Source: Pseudarthrobacter sp. NIBRBAC000502772
Lineage (GTDB): Bacteria; Actinomycetota; Actinomycetes; Actinomycetales; Micrococcaceae
NCBI RefSeq assembly: GCF_006517235.1
Contig: NZ_CP041188.1
Span: 4,216,001 to 4,280,000, forward strand
Direction: 5' to 3'
DNA: 64,000 nucleotides
This document shows, piece by piece, positions 40,579-48,049 of the stretch (positions are counted from its first letter, which is position 1; the number at the start of each line of letters is the position of its first letter). Both the position numbers and the translations under genes were made by a program. Under the pieces are notes generated by a model, which made no database searches, was not told where the DNA came from, and saw only the letters and a program-made list of their open reading frames with translations.

Positions 40579-42657
40579 CTACGAGGCCGGCACCTGCGCC
40601 TGGATGGCGGTGATGGCCACCGTGTTCACGATGTCCTCCACGGTGCAGCCGCGCGAGAGGTCGTTAACCGGCTTGCGCAGGCCCTGCAGGACAGGCCCGA
40701 CGGCGACCGCCCCCGAGCTCTGCTGCACCGCCTTGTACGTGTTGTTGCCGGTGTTCAGGTCCGGGAAGATGAACACGGTCGCCTGGCCTGCCACCGACGA
40801 GCCGGGCATTTTAGAGGCCGCGATGGAAGCGTCCACGGCGGCGTCGTACTGGATGGGGCCTTCGACGGCGAGATCCGGGCGGCGTTCACGCACCAGTTCG
40901 GTGGCCTGCCGGACTTCGTCCACGGCCTCGCCGGAGCCCGAGCCACCGGTGGAGTAGGACAGCATGGCCACGCGCGGCTCCACCCCGAACTGCACCGCGG
41001 TTTCGGCCGAAGCCAGGGCGATGTCCGCGAGCTGCTCCACGTTGGGATCGGGGTTCACCGCGCAGTCGCCATAGACCAGCACCCGGTCCGGCATGAGCAT
41101 CAGGAACACGGAGGACACGATCTTCACGCCGTCGCGCGTTTTGACGAACTCCAGCGCCGGGCGGATGGTGTGCGCGGTCGTGTGGGCGGCGCCGGACACC
41201 ATGCCGTCCACTACTCCGAGCTGGACCATCATGGTGCCGAAGTAGCTGCCGTCCTGCATGATTTCCAGGGCTTTGGGCAGGTCCACGCCCTTGTGCGCGC
41301 GCAGCTCGGCGTACTTCTCCGCGAACCCCTGCCGCAGTTCCGAGGTGGCCGGGTCCACGATGTTGATCCCGGCGAGGTCGATGCCGTTGGCCGCCGCCAG
41401 CTCCCGGACCTGCGAATCCGGTCCCAGCAGGGTGAGGTCGCAGACGTCGCGGCGGTGCAGGATTTCGGCGGCCTGCAAGATCCGGACGTCCGTTCCCTCC
41501 GGCAGCACCACGTGCCGGCGCTGCCCCCTGGCCCGTTCGATGAGGTCGTGCAGGAATCGCAGCGGGGTCATCCGCTCCAGTCGCGGCAGGTGGAGGCGTT
41601 CCACCAGCTCGGCCTCGTCCACGCGCCTGGACCACAGTCCCAGGGCGGAGGCCACCTTGCGGCGGTGCCCGGACCAGATCTCGCTGCGGACCTCGGAGAC
41701 CCGCTTGGCGGTGGTGTAGGTGTCCTGGCTGGCGGCAAACACGGGGAACGGCGCCTGCGCCAGGAGCGGGTAGATGTTGGCGTCGGGGGACAGCCCGCCG
41801 GTCAGGATCAGCGCGGACGGCACCGGGAATTCCGGCGAGAACGACGACGCCAGGCAGGCCACCATCACGTCCGCCCGGTCGCCCGGAACGATCACCAGGG
41901 CGCCCTCGTCCAGCACGTTCAGGAAGTTGCCCACGTTCATGGCCGCCACCTTGATGTCCCGGACGTCGCGTTCCATGTCCGCGAGGCCGGCGATCTGGCG
42001 TACACCCAGCGCCGTGGCAACCTCGCCGGTGGTGGGCCGGGCGATCTCCTCCAGCTCCGGCAAGACGTACACGGGCCGGTTGGATGCGCCCGGTTTGATG
42101 GCGGCCGCGATTTCCTCCATCAGGTCCGGGTCCGCGCGGTTCACCATGATGGCCAGCAGCGTGCACTTTTCCGCCACCAGTTCCTTGCGGGCAACCTCGA
42201 CGGCGGCCGCGGCCTCCGCGACGCTGAGCCCCTTTGCGCCCACCACGGCAACCACCGGCGCGGCCAGGTTGTTGGCCAGGCGGGCGTTGAGGTCAAACTC
42301 GACGGCGGCGTCCTGGCCGGTGAGGTCCGTCCCCTCCACGATCACCACGTCGCAATGCTTGGCAATCTCGGCGAAGATCTCCACGCAGCGCGCATCGATG
42401 TCGGCGCGTTTTCCGTCTGCCAGGAGGGCACGCACTTCGGTGGACGTCAGGCCCCCACGGCAACGGTCGTCGTCGAGCGCGAAGCGTGATTTCATCAGCG
42501 CCACCATGGGGTCGCTGGCGGCATCCGGGCCGTGGACCACCGGTTTGAAGAAGCCGATCCGGTCCGCGTGCCGGTGGAGCGTGTCCGCGAGGCCCAGGGC
42601 CACGAGCGATTTGCCCGACCCCGGGGTGGTCGCGCTGACGTAGATGCCTTTGGCCAT
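40579..42657 (-). CDS. pta: Phosphate acetyltransferase, long form
   Basis: The 692-aa enzyme converts acetyl-CoA and phosphate to acetyl phosphate. The N-terminal third is a BioD-like P-loop domain (GIYVSATTPGSGKSLVALGL), then a DRTGG domain, then the catalytic domain (LPEGTDVRILQAAEI; MLSYSTGGSGSGEAVDEVRQ). I start at the ATG at 42657; an upstream frame to 42981 does not look coding. It should pair with AckA, whose gene is 1.9 kb downstream on the same strand. Confidence 0.95.
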   Translation of the reverse strand: MAKGIYVSATTPGSGKSLVALGLADTLHRHADRIGFFKPVVHGPDAASDPMVALMKSRFALDDDRCRGGLTSTEVRALLADGKRADIDARCVEIFAEIAKHCDVVIVEGTDLTGQDAAVEFDLNARLANNLAAPVVAVVGAKGLSVAEAAAAVEVARKELVAEKCTLLAIMVNRADPDLMEEIAAAIKPGASNRPVYVLPELEEIARPTTGEVATALGVRQIAGLADMERDVRDIKVAAMNVGNFLNVLDEGALVIVPGDRADVMVACLASSFSPEFPVPSALILTGGLSPDANIYPLLAQAPFPVFAASQDTYTTAKRVSEVRSEIWSGHRRKVASALGLWSRRVDEAELVERLHLPRLERMTPLRFLHDLIERARGQRRHVVLPEGTDVRILQAAEILHRRDVCDLTLLGPDSQVRELAAANGIDLAGINIVDPATSELRQGFAEKYAELRAHKGVDLPKALEIMQDGSYFGTMMVQLGVVDGMVSGAAHTTAHTIRPALEFVKTRDGVKIVSSVFLMLMPDRVLVYGDCAVNPDPNVEQLADIALASAETAVQFGVEPRVAMLSYSTGGSGSGEAVDEVRQATELVRERRPDLAVEGPIQYDAAVDASIAASKMPGSSVAGQATVFIFPDLNTGNNTYKAVQQSSGAVAVGPVLQGLRKPVNDLSRGCTVEDIVNTVAITAIQAQVPAS

Positions 42658-42780
42658 GGTCCGCCCTTTGCTGTGCGTGGTGCCGGTCCCTCCATCCTTG
42701 CACTTCCGTGCCGGGGGTCCCACCGGTCGGGGGTACCCACTGACCGGTCTGCCCTTGACACCGGACCCGCATATGGGATT

Positions 42781-42798
42781 ACCTAATGAACATTCGGT
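42781..42798 (+). promoter_or_regulatory. PaaR-like operator upstream of paaI-paaK
   Basis: ACCTAATGAACATTCGGT is an 18-bp dyad (ACCnAATG..CATTnGGT) 24 bp before the paaI start. The right half CATTCGGTA matches boxes at 44724, 50204 and 58399. Confidence 0.65.
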
Positions 42799-42822
42799 AT
42801 ATAAAGCTGGAGGCAATGACGC

Positions 42823-43308
42823 ATGGCTGAAGCAGCACTCTCCGGGGCCACCCACCCCATCCTGGAAAACGACTACGCCTCCGAATGGATGGGCATCGAA
42901 GTCCTCGCCGTCAGCGACGGGCACGCCACCATCCGCATGACGCTCCGGCAGGAAATGCTCAACGGGTTCGGTATGGCGCACGGCGGAATGATCTTCGCCT
43001 TCGCCGATTCCGCGTTCGCCCTTGCCTGCAATCCGGTCAATCCCACCCCTGAAGAGGCCGACAGCATCACCGTTGCCGCCGGCGTCGACATCAACTTCCT
43101 GAAGCCGGCATACCGCGGCCAGGTGATCACCGCCGTCGCGGACCGCCGGTCCAGCTCAGGGCGCAGCGGGCTGTACGACATCCAGATTTTCGCGGCCGAC
43201 GCCGATACGCTGCACGGTGCCCAGCCCGATTCGTTACCCAGCTCCGGCAACCCGGGGGAACTCATCGCCGAGTTCCGCGGACGCAGCCGCACCATTCCCA
43301 AGAAGTAG
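42823..43308 (+). CDS. paaI: Hydroxyphenylacetyl-CoA thioesterase
   Basis: The 161-aa hotdog-fold protein has the PaaI motif MLNGFGMAHGGMIFAFADSA near residues 45-65. PaaI hydrolyses dead-end ring-hydroxylated or stalled CoA esters in the phenylacetate pathway and so rescues CoA. It is directly upstream of paaK (6-bp gap). A longer C-terminal tail (PDSLPSSGNPGELIAEFRGR) follows the core fold. Confidence 0.88.
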   Translation: MAEAALSGATHPILENDYASEWMGIEVLAVSDGHATIRMTLRQEMLNGFGMAHGGMIFAFADSAFALACNPVNPTPEEADSITVAAGVDINFLKPAYRGQVITAVADRRSSSGRSGLYDIQIFAADADTLHGAQPDSLPSSGNPGELIAEFRGRSRTIPKK

Positions 43309-43314
43309 GAAACC

Positions 43315-44679
43315 ATGACCCTCCACGCCCCCGAAACCCCCATGCCGCAGTCCACGTCCCAGGGCACAGATCCCATCCTGGACCGCGAGGAAACCATCTC
43401 CCGCGACGAACTTGAGGCCCTCCAGCTCACCCGCCTGCAGCACACCGTGGCCTACGCCTACGACCGCGTGCCGCTCTACAAGCGCAAATTCGACGACGCC
43501 GGCATCCACCCCGCCGACCTCCGCGAACTGAGCGACCTCGGCAACTTCCCCTTCACCACCAAGGAAGACCTGCGCGCCGAGTACCCGTTCGGCATGTTCG
43601 CCGTGCCGCAGAGCGAAGTAGCCCGCATCCACGCGAGCTCGGGCACCACGGGCCGGCCCACCGTCGTCGGGTACACCAAACAGGACCTGGCCGACTGGGC
43701 CAAACTGGTGGCGCGCTGCCTCCGCGCGTCAGGCGTCCGGCCCGGCATGAAGGTCCACAACGCCTACGGTTACGGCCTGTTCACGGGCGGCCTGGGCGCG
43801 CACGCCGGCGCTGAAGCGCTGGGCTGCACCGTCATCCCGATGTCCGGCGGGCAGACCGAGCGGCAGATCCAGCTCATCCAGGACTTCCAGCCGGACGCCA
43901 TCCTGGCCACGCCCACGTACCTGCTCACCATCGCCGACGCCATGGCCCACATGGGCATCGACCCGACGTCGACCTCGCTCAAGTACGCGGTCCTGGGCGC
44001 CGAGCCGTGGACGCAGGAGATGCGGCACGAACTCGAGGTCACCATGAACATCAAGGCCTGCGACATCTACGGCCTGTCCGAAGTGATGGGCCCGGGCGTC
44101 GCCGGCGAGGCCGTGGAAACCCAGGACGGCAGCCACATCTGGGAGGACCACTTCCGCCCGGAAATCATTGACGCCTTCAACCCCGTCGTGGGCAAGGAAA
44201 ACGTCCTGCGCGACGGCGAGCACGGCGAACTGGTCTTCACCTCTCTCACCAAGGAAGCGCTGCCGATCATCCGCTACCGCACCAAGGACCTCACCCGCCT
44301 GCTGCCCGGCACCGCCCGCCCCGCGCACCGCAGGATGGGCCGCATCACCGGCCGCAGCGACGACATGATCATCTTGCGCGGGGTGAACCTGTTCCCGTCC
44401 CAGATCGAGGAAATTGCGCTGCGCATCCCCGAACTCAGCCCCCACTTCCAGCTCGAACTCACTCGCCCGGAAGGGCAGCGGATGGACCAGCTGACGGTCA
44501 GGATCGAACGCCGGGACGCGGTGACAGTTGAGCAGAGCACGACGGCGGCGCGCACGCTGCAGGAGCAGATCAAGATCCATGTGGGTTCTTCGTGCGCCGT
44601 TGACGTGGTGGCGCCGGGTTCACTGGAGCGGTCAAACGGCAAGCTGCGCCGGATCTACGACCTCCGTCCCAAGGCGTAG
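43315..44679 (+). CDS. paaK: Phenylacetate-CoA ligase
   Basis: The 454-aa AMP-forming ligase activates phenylacetate to phenylacetyl-CoA, the entry step of the pathway. The ATP-binding loop is HASSGTTGRPTVVGYTKQDL; later motifs are GLSEVMGPGVAGEA and GRSDDMIILRGVNLFPSQIE. A 26-residue N-terminal extension precedes the core compared with E. coli PaaK. It forms one transcript with paaI and is followed by the regulator gene. Confidence 0.95.
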   Translation: MTLHAPETPMPQSTSQGTDPILDREETISRDELEALQLTRLQHTVAYAYDRVPLYKRKFDDAGIHPADLRELSDLGNFPFTTKEDLRAEYPFGMFAVPQSEVARIHASSGTTGRPTVVGYTKQDLADWAKLVARCLRASGVRPGMKVHNAYGYGLFTGGLGAHAGAEALGCTVIPMSGGQTERQIQLIQDFQPDAILATPTYLLTIADAMAHMGIDPTSTSLKYAVLGAEPWTQEMRHELEVTMNIKACDIYGLSEVMGPGVAGEAVETQDGSHIWEDHFRPEIIDAFNPVVGKENVLRDGEHGELVFTSLTKEALPIIRYRTKDLTRLLPGTARPAHRRMGRITGRSDDMIILRGVNLFPSQIEEIALRIPELSPHFQLELTRPEGQRMDQLTVRIERRDAVTVEQSTTAARTLQEQIKIHVGSSCAVDVVAPGSLERSNGKLRRIYDLRPKA

Positions 44680-44723
44680 CGCGAACGGACACTTGAGGCC
44701 CCGGCTGCGCCGCTGCAGGGATT

Positions 44724-44737
44724 ACCGAACGTTCATG
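44724..44737 (+). promoter_or_regulatory. PaaR-like box ahead of the TetR gene
   Basis: ACCGAACGTTCATG lies 14 bp before the tetR start and contains a perfect GAACGTTC core. Its reverse complement ends GTTCGGTAAT, matching the other paa boxes, so the regulator probably controls itself. Confidence 0.65.
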
Positions 44738-44751
44738 GGAAAATAGCCGGT

Positions 44752-45357
44752 ATGCCCACTACAGCAGTCCCCAGCAAGCGCGGCCGTCCCGGTTACGACC
44801 AGCAGTCGGTGCTGCTCATCGCCGTCGACGTCTTCAACCGGCACGGCTATGACGCCACGTCCATGGGCATCCTCGCCGAGAACCTGGGCATCTCGAAATC
44901 GGCCATCTACCACCATGTGCCGTCCAAGGGCGACCTCCTGAAGCTCGCCCTTGACCATGCGCTCGGCGGCCTGGAATCAATCCTCGAACAGCCCGGGGCG
45001 CAAAGCGGCGCGGCGGACGCGCGGCTGGAATTTGTCCTGCGGCAGACCGTGGCCGTCCTGGTGGAGCGGCTGCCGTTTGTCACGCTGCTTCTGCGGTTGC
45101 GGGGCAACACTGACATTGAGCGCGACGCCCTGGAACGCCGTCGCGCGTTTGATCACGAGGTGGCCGCCCTGATTTCCGCAGCCCGCGACGAAGGCTCGCT
45201 GCGCCAGGACATCGATCCGCGCACCGTCACGCGGCTGCTGTTCGGCACCATCAACTCAATCGTGGAATGGTACAAACCGGGCGGCTCCCTCACGCCGGAA
45301 AAACTGGCCGACGACGTCATCACCATCGCGTTCGACGGGCTCCACGCCAAGGCCTAG
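44752..45357 (+). CDS. TetR-family regulator of phenylacetate degradation (PaaR-like)
   Basis: The 201-aa repressor has an N-terminal TetR HTH (about 15-65) with recognition region MGILAENLGISKSAIYHHVP. The C-terminal domain (TetR_C, about 80-195) should bind phenylacetyl-CoA, as PaaR of Corynebacterium does. Evidence for the role is the position behind paaK and a shared operator at four paa promoters in this window. Ligand identity is inferred. Confidence 0.85.
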   Translation: MPTTAVPSKRGRPGYDQQSVLLIAVDVFNRHGYDATSMGILAENLGISKSAIYHHVPSKGDLLKLALDHALGGLESILEQPGAQSGAADARLEFVLRQTVAVLVERLPFVTLLLRLRGNTDIERDALERRRAFDHEVAALISAARDEGSLRQDIDPRTVTRLLFGTINSIVEWYKPGGSLTPEKLADDVITIAFDGLHAKA

Positions 45358-45365
45358 CATGAGGC

Positions 45366-45850
45366 ATGGCCATCAAGCTGTCGGAGGTCCTCTTTGGCAC
45401 TTTCGGTAAACTCCGTTACCAGCCCACCGCCAAACGGGTCCGCGCCCTGACCGGCGGGAACGCCGTCGTCGACACATTCCATGCCCTGCTGGTCTGGGAA
45501 CCCCAGCGCATCACCCCCGTCTTCGCGGTCCCCGCGAGCCTTACCTCCACCGGGAGCCCCATGCTCCCGGTGCGCTACTACCTTCCCCCGGCCGACGTCC
45601 GGCTTGACCTGATGGAAGCCAGCGCCAAACGGACGGTGTGCCCGTACAAAGCCACCGCCAGCTACTGGTCCTACCCGCAAGCCGAGAACGGGAAGAACAT
45701 CGCCTGGGCGTACACCCGGACCTTCCGCGACGCCGGCCAGATCCACGGGCTGGTGAGTTTTACAACGAGAGGGTGGACATCACGGTGGACGGCGTCCTGC
45801 AGGAGCGTCCGGTCACACCATGGTCCAAACAGCCGCCCAGCGAGCGCTGA
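45366..45850 (+). pseudogene. DUF427 protein gene with a one-base frameshift
   Basis: The first frame reads VRALTGGNAVVDTFHALLVW and continues normally through YWSYPQAENGKNIAWAYTR to GLVSF. The next frame then resumes the family sequence FYNERVDITVDGVLQERPV and stops at 45848-45850. The break is at a TTTT run (45758-45761); one more T would restore a single DUF427 protein of about 160 residues. It is either a true inactivating slip or a homopolymer sequencing error. As written, the first frame reads through into the following protease gene, which is an artefact of the shift. Confidence 0.8.
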
Positions 45851-45947
45851 CTCTCGCGCGCCGGCGGGGGGCACACAGCACTGGCCTGCCGGTCCCGTCC
45901 ACGGCTACGGTAGGAAGGAAGAGCCAGCGTCCGCGGGGAGGTTGCCC

Positions 45948-47060
45948 ATGAAGCCGTCAGCCAGTCCATCGCGCCGTTCAGCCAGTCTCCGGGCAGCGCC
46001 GTGGGGCGTCCTGACGGCCGTCCTGCTGGCCGTTGCGGCATGCACGGGTTCTCCTGTTCCGCCGGCGCCCAGTGAATCGACTCCGGGCGCCTCATCAGCC
46101 GCGGCCACGCCGGGCAGCACCGGCTCCCCCAGCGCCGAGGCCCCCGCCGCCCCCGACGTAACGGGCGGCATCACGGAGATTGTGGAAAACCTGTCCCCTT
46201 CGGTCGTCACCATCTTCACCGACGGCGGGCTGGGCAGCGGCGTGGTCTACTCCGAGGACGGGCTGATCCTCACCAATGAGCACGTCATCCGCGGCCAAAC
46301 CGAACTTGAGGTGGCCTTCGCGGATGGCCAGCGCGTTTCCGGCACAGTCAAAGCCACTGACCCCGTGACGGACCTTGCCCTTGTCCAGGCGGACCGGACC
46401 GGCCTGCCCAAACCGGTGTACCAGACCTCGCTGCCCAAGGTGGGCGAGGGGGCCGTCGTCCTCGGTTCGCCGCTGGGCTTCGAAAACACGGCCACCGCGG
46501 GGATCATCTCCGGCCTGCACCGCTCCATCCCCGGTTCGGCGCAGAACAGCCTGTCGCTGGTGGACCTGATCCAGACTGATGCGCCCATCAGCCCCGGCAA
46601 TTCGGGCGGAGCGCTGATCAACATGCGCGGCGAAGTGGTGGGCATCAGCGAGGCCTACATTCCACCGTCGTCCGGTGCCGTAGCCCTGGGCTTCGCGATT
46701 CCGGCGGCCACCGCCGTCGAGGTGGCCGAGGAGTTGCTGGCGGACGGTTCAGCCGAGCACGCCTATGTGGGGCTCACCCCGGGCGAACTGACCCGGCAGA
46801 TCGCCGAACAACTGGGCATCGACGCGAGCACCGGCGTCGTGGTTTTGAGCGTTGACGATAACGGCCCCGCCGGAACTGCGGGGATCCGTCCGGGTGATGT
46901 GCTGGAGTCGATGGAAGGCGTGGACCTCACTGCGCCGGAGAAGCTGCTGGCCGAGCTCAGGAACCGCAACCCGGGCGACACCGTAGGATTCAAGGTCAAG
47001 CGTGGCGGGCAGAGCGCGGACATCAAGGTGGAACTCACCGAACGGCCGGTGGCCCCGTAA
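45948..47060 (+). CDS. HtrA/DegP-like S1C serine protease lipoprotein with PDZ domain
   Basis: The 370-aa protein starts at the ATG at 45948 with a basic signal sequence and a lipobox-like AVAAC at about residue 29. A Ser/Pro/Ala linker follows, then a trypsin-like domain with His in LTNEHVIRG, Asp in ATDPVTDLALVQ and Ser in SPGNSGGALIN. The C-terminal PDZ domain reads VDDNGPAGTAGIRPGDVLES. It probably degrades or refolds damaged exported proteins. The open frame continues upstream into DUF427 only because of that gene's frameshift. Confidence 0.9.
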   Translation: MKPSASPSRRSASLRAAPWGVLTAVLLAVAACTGSPVPPAPSESTPGASSAAATPGSTGSPSAEAPAAPDVTGGITEIVENLSPSVVTIFTDGGLGSGVVYSEDGLILTNEHVIRGQTELEVAFADGQRVSGTVKATDPVTDLALVQADRTGLPKPVYQTSLPKVGEGAVVLGSPLGFENTATAGIISGLHRSIPGSAQNSLSLVDLIQTDAPISPGNSGGALINMRGEVVGISEAYIPPSSGAVALGFAIPAATAVEVAEELLADGSAEHAYVGLTPGELTRQIAEQLGIDASTGVVVLSVDDNGPAGTAGIRPGDVLESMEGVDLTAPEKLLAELRNRNPGDTVGFKVKRGGQSADIKVELTERPVAP

Positions 47061-47099
47061 ACCCAGTACCCGTAAGCCCCAACAGTAGGAAGGCTGGTC

Positions 47100-47387
47100 A
47101 TGACGGACCACAAAGATGCAGATCCCGGATTCATCGTTCCCGACCCCTCAGCCCTGCGGGAGGACCTGCCGGGCGACGCCGGCGACGAGGCGAACGTCAT
47201 CCGCTTCAGCGAGGAGCAGGCGCTGATTGAGGAGCAGGCCCACGGCATCCGCCCGGACACGTACAGCATCCCGCCCGGCGGGCCCACCATGGAGGAAGCC
47301 CGCGGCAACATGGACCTCACCGACACCGGCACCGAACCATCGGATGACAGCAGCGACGACGGCCTGCACGGCGGCGCCGAAGCCTGA
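47100..47387 (+). CDS. Acidic hypothetical protein, 95 aa
   Basis: The protein starts MTDHKDADPGFIVPDPSALR and is strongly acidic, with a middle helix (VIRFSEEQALIEEQAHGI) and a D/S/G-rich tail. TAGGAAGG precedes the ATG. It follows the HtrA-like gene by 39 bp on the same strand and may be cotranscribed. I do not recognise the family. Confidence 0.6.
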   Translation: MTDHKDADPGFIVPDPSALREDLPGDAGDEANVIRFSEEQALIEEQAHGIRPDTYSIPPGGPTMEEARGNMDLTDTGTEPSDDSSDDGLHGGAEA

Positions 47388-47475
47388 GCCGATTAACGAG
47401 GCAGAAGGGGAGCCCCCGTTCGCTGGGACGCCCCTCCTGCAGTCTGGTGTGCGGTCTGGCAGCCGCCGCGCATGG

Positions 47476-47883
47476 TCAGAGCTGGTATTCGACCTGCATG
47501 CCCAACGTCTCGTGAACGCAGAGGATGTTGTGCTCCGTGTCCATGAACCAGGCGCATTTCTCGGAGTCCGTGGTGCAGATGTGGTTCTCGGTCTTGAGGT
47601 TGGGCAGGTCATAATCCTGGAAACGGACGCCCCTGGCCTCCATGTCCTGCACGATCCGCTCAATGTTGCGCACCTCAAAACTGAGGGCGGTGTGCTCGGA
47701 GTGCTTCCCGTCCGAGACCGGCAACAACTGCAGCATCGGGCCGCCGTCGTTACCGAGTAATTCGCTTCCATTGTCTGTCATTCCGCGGTGCGGGAGGCCC
47801 AGTTTTTCGGTGTAGAAACTGTGGGCGCGCGCTGCGTCATCGACGGGCAGGATGGTTGTGGCTGTGCTCAGGGCTAGGTTCAT
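47476..47883 (-). CDS. VOC (glyoxalase/bleomycin-resistance) family protein
   Basis: The 135-aa protein shows the paired beta-alpha-beta pattern of VOC proteins: TILPVDDAARAHSFYTEKLG at the start and IERIVQDMEARGVRFQDYD before the second half. Metal-site candidates are in ENHICTTDSEKCAWFMDTEH and the C-terminal VHETLGMQVEYQL. GGAGGTGG precedes the ATG at 47883. The substrate is unknown; a phased-repeat cluster lies upstream. Confidence 0.82.
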   Translation of the reverse strand: MNLALSTATTILPVDDAARAHSFYTEKLGLPHRGMTDNGSELLGNDGGPMLQLLPVSDGKHSEHTALSFEVRNIERIVQDMEARGVRFQDYDLPNLKTENHICTTDSEKCAWFMDTEHNILCVHETLGMQVEYQL

Positions 47884-47937
47884 TTGGCCACCTCCTACGG
47901 AGGAAATTTTACGCCGCAGCAACCCGGAAAGATCCAA

Positions 47938-48038
47938 ACGCTCTCTCACATAATGCGGGAAAACCCCCGACGCTCTCTCACTTTCCTCAAGAAAGTGCGA
48001 GAGCGTCGCCGGAAACCTTACATCAAGTGAGAGAGCGT
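47938..48038. repeat. 32-bp-phased repeat, inverted double pair, locus 3
   Basis: ACGCTCTCTCAC is at 47938 and 47970 (32 bp apart), and its inverse GTGnGAGAGCGT is at 47995 and 48027 (again 32 bp apart). The inner copies form a 17-bp stem with CTTTC/GAAAG and one mismatch. It lies between the paaZ stop and the VOC start on the minus strand. Confidence 0.85.
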
Positions 48039-48049
48039 CCGGGTTGGGG

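Noticed and set aside
45366..47060. A 564-aa DUF427-protease fusion protein
   Set aside because: The junction consists of low-complexity out-of-frame sequence and the true DUF427 end is in the next frame, so the fusion is a frameshift artefact.
47938..48038. The 32-bp-phased repeats as a CRISPR array
   Set aside because: The repeats are only 12 bp, the spacers 20 bp, two copies are inverted, and no cas gene is near.
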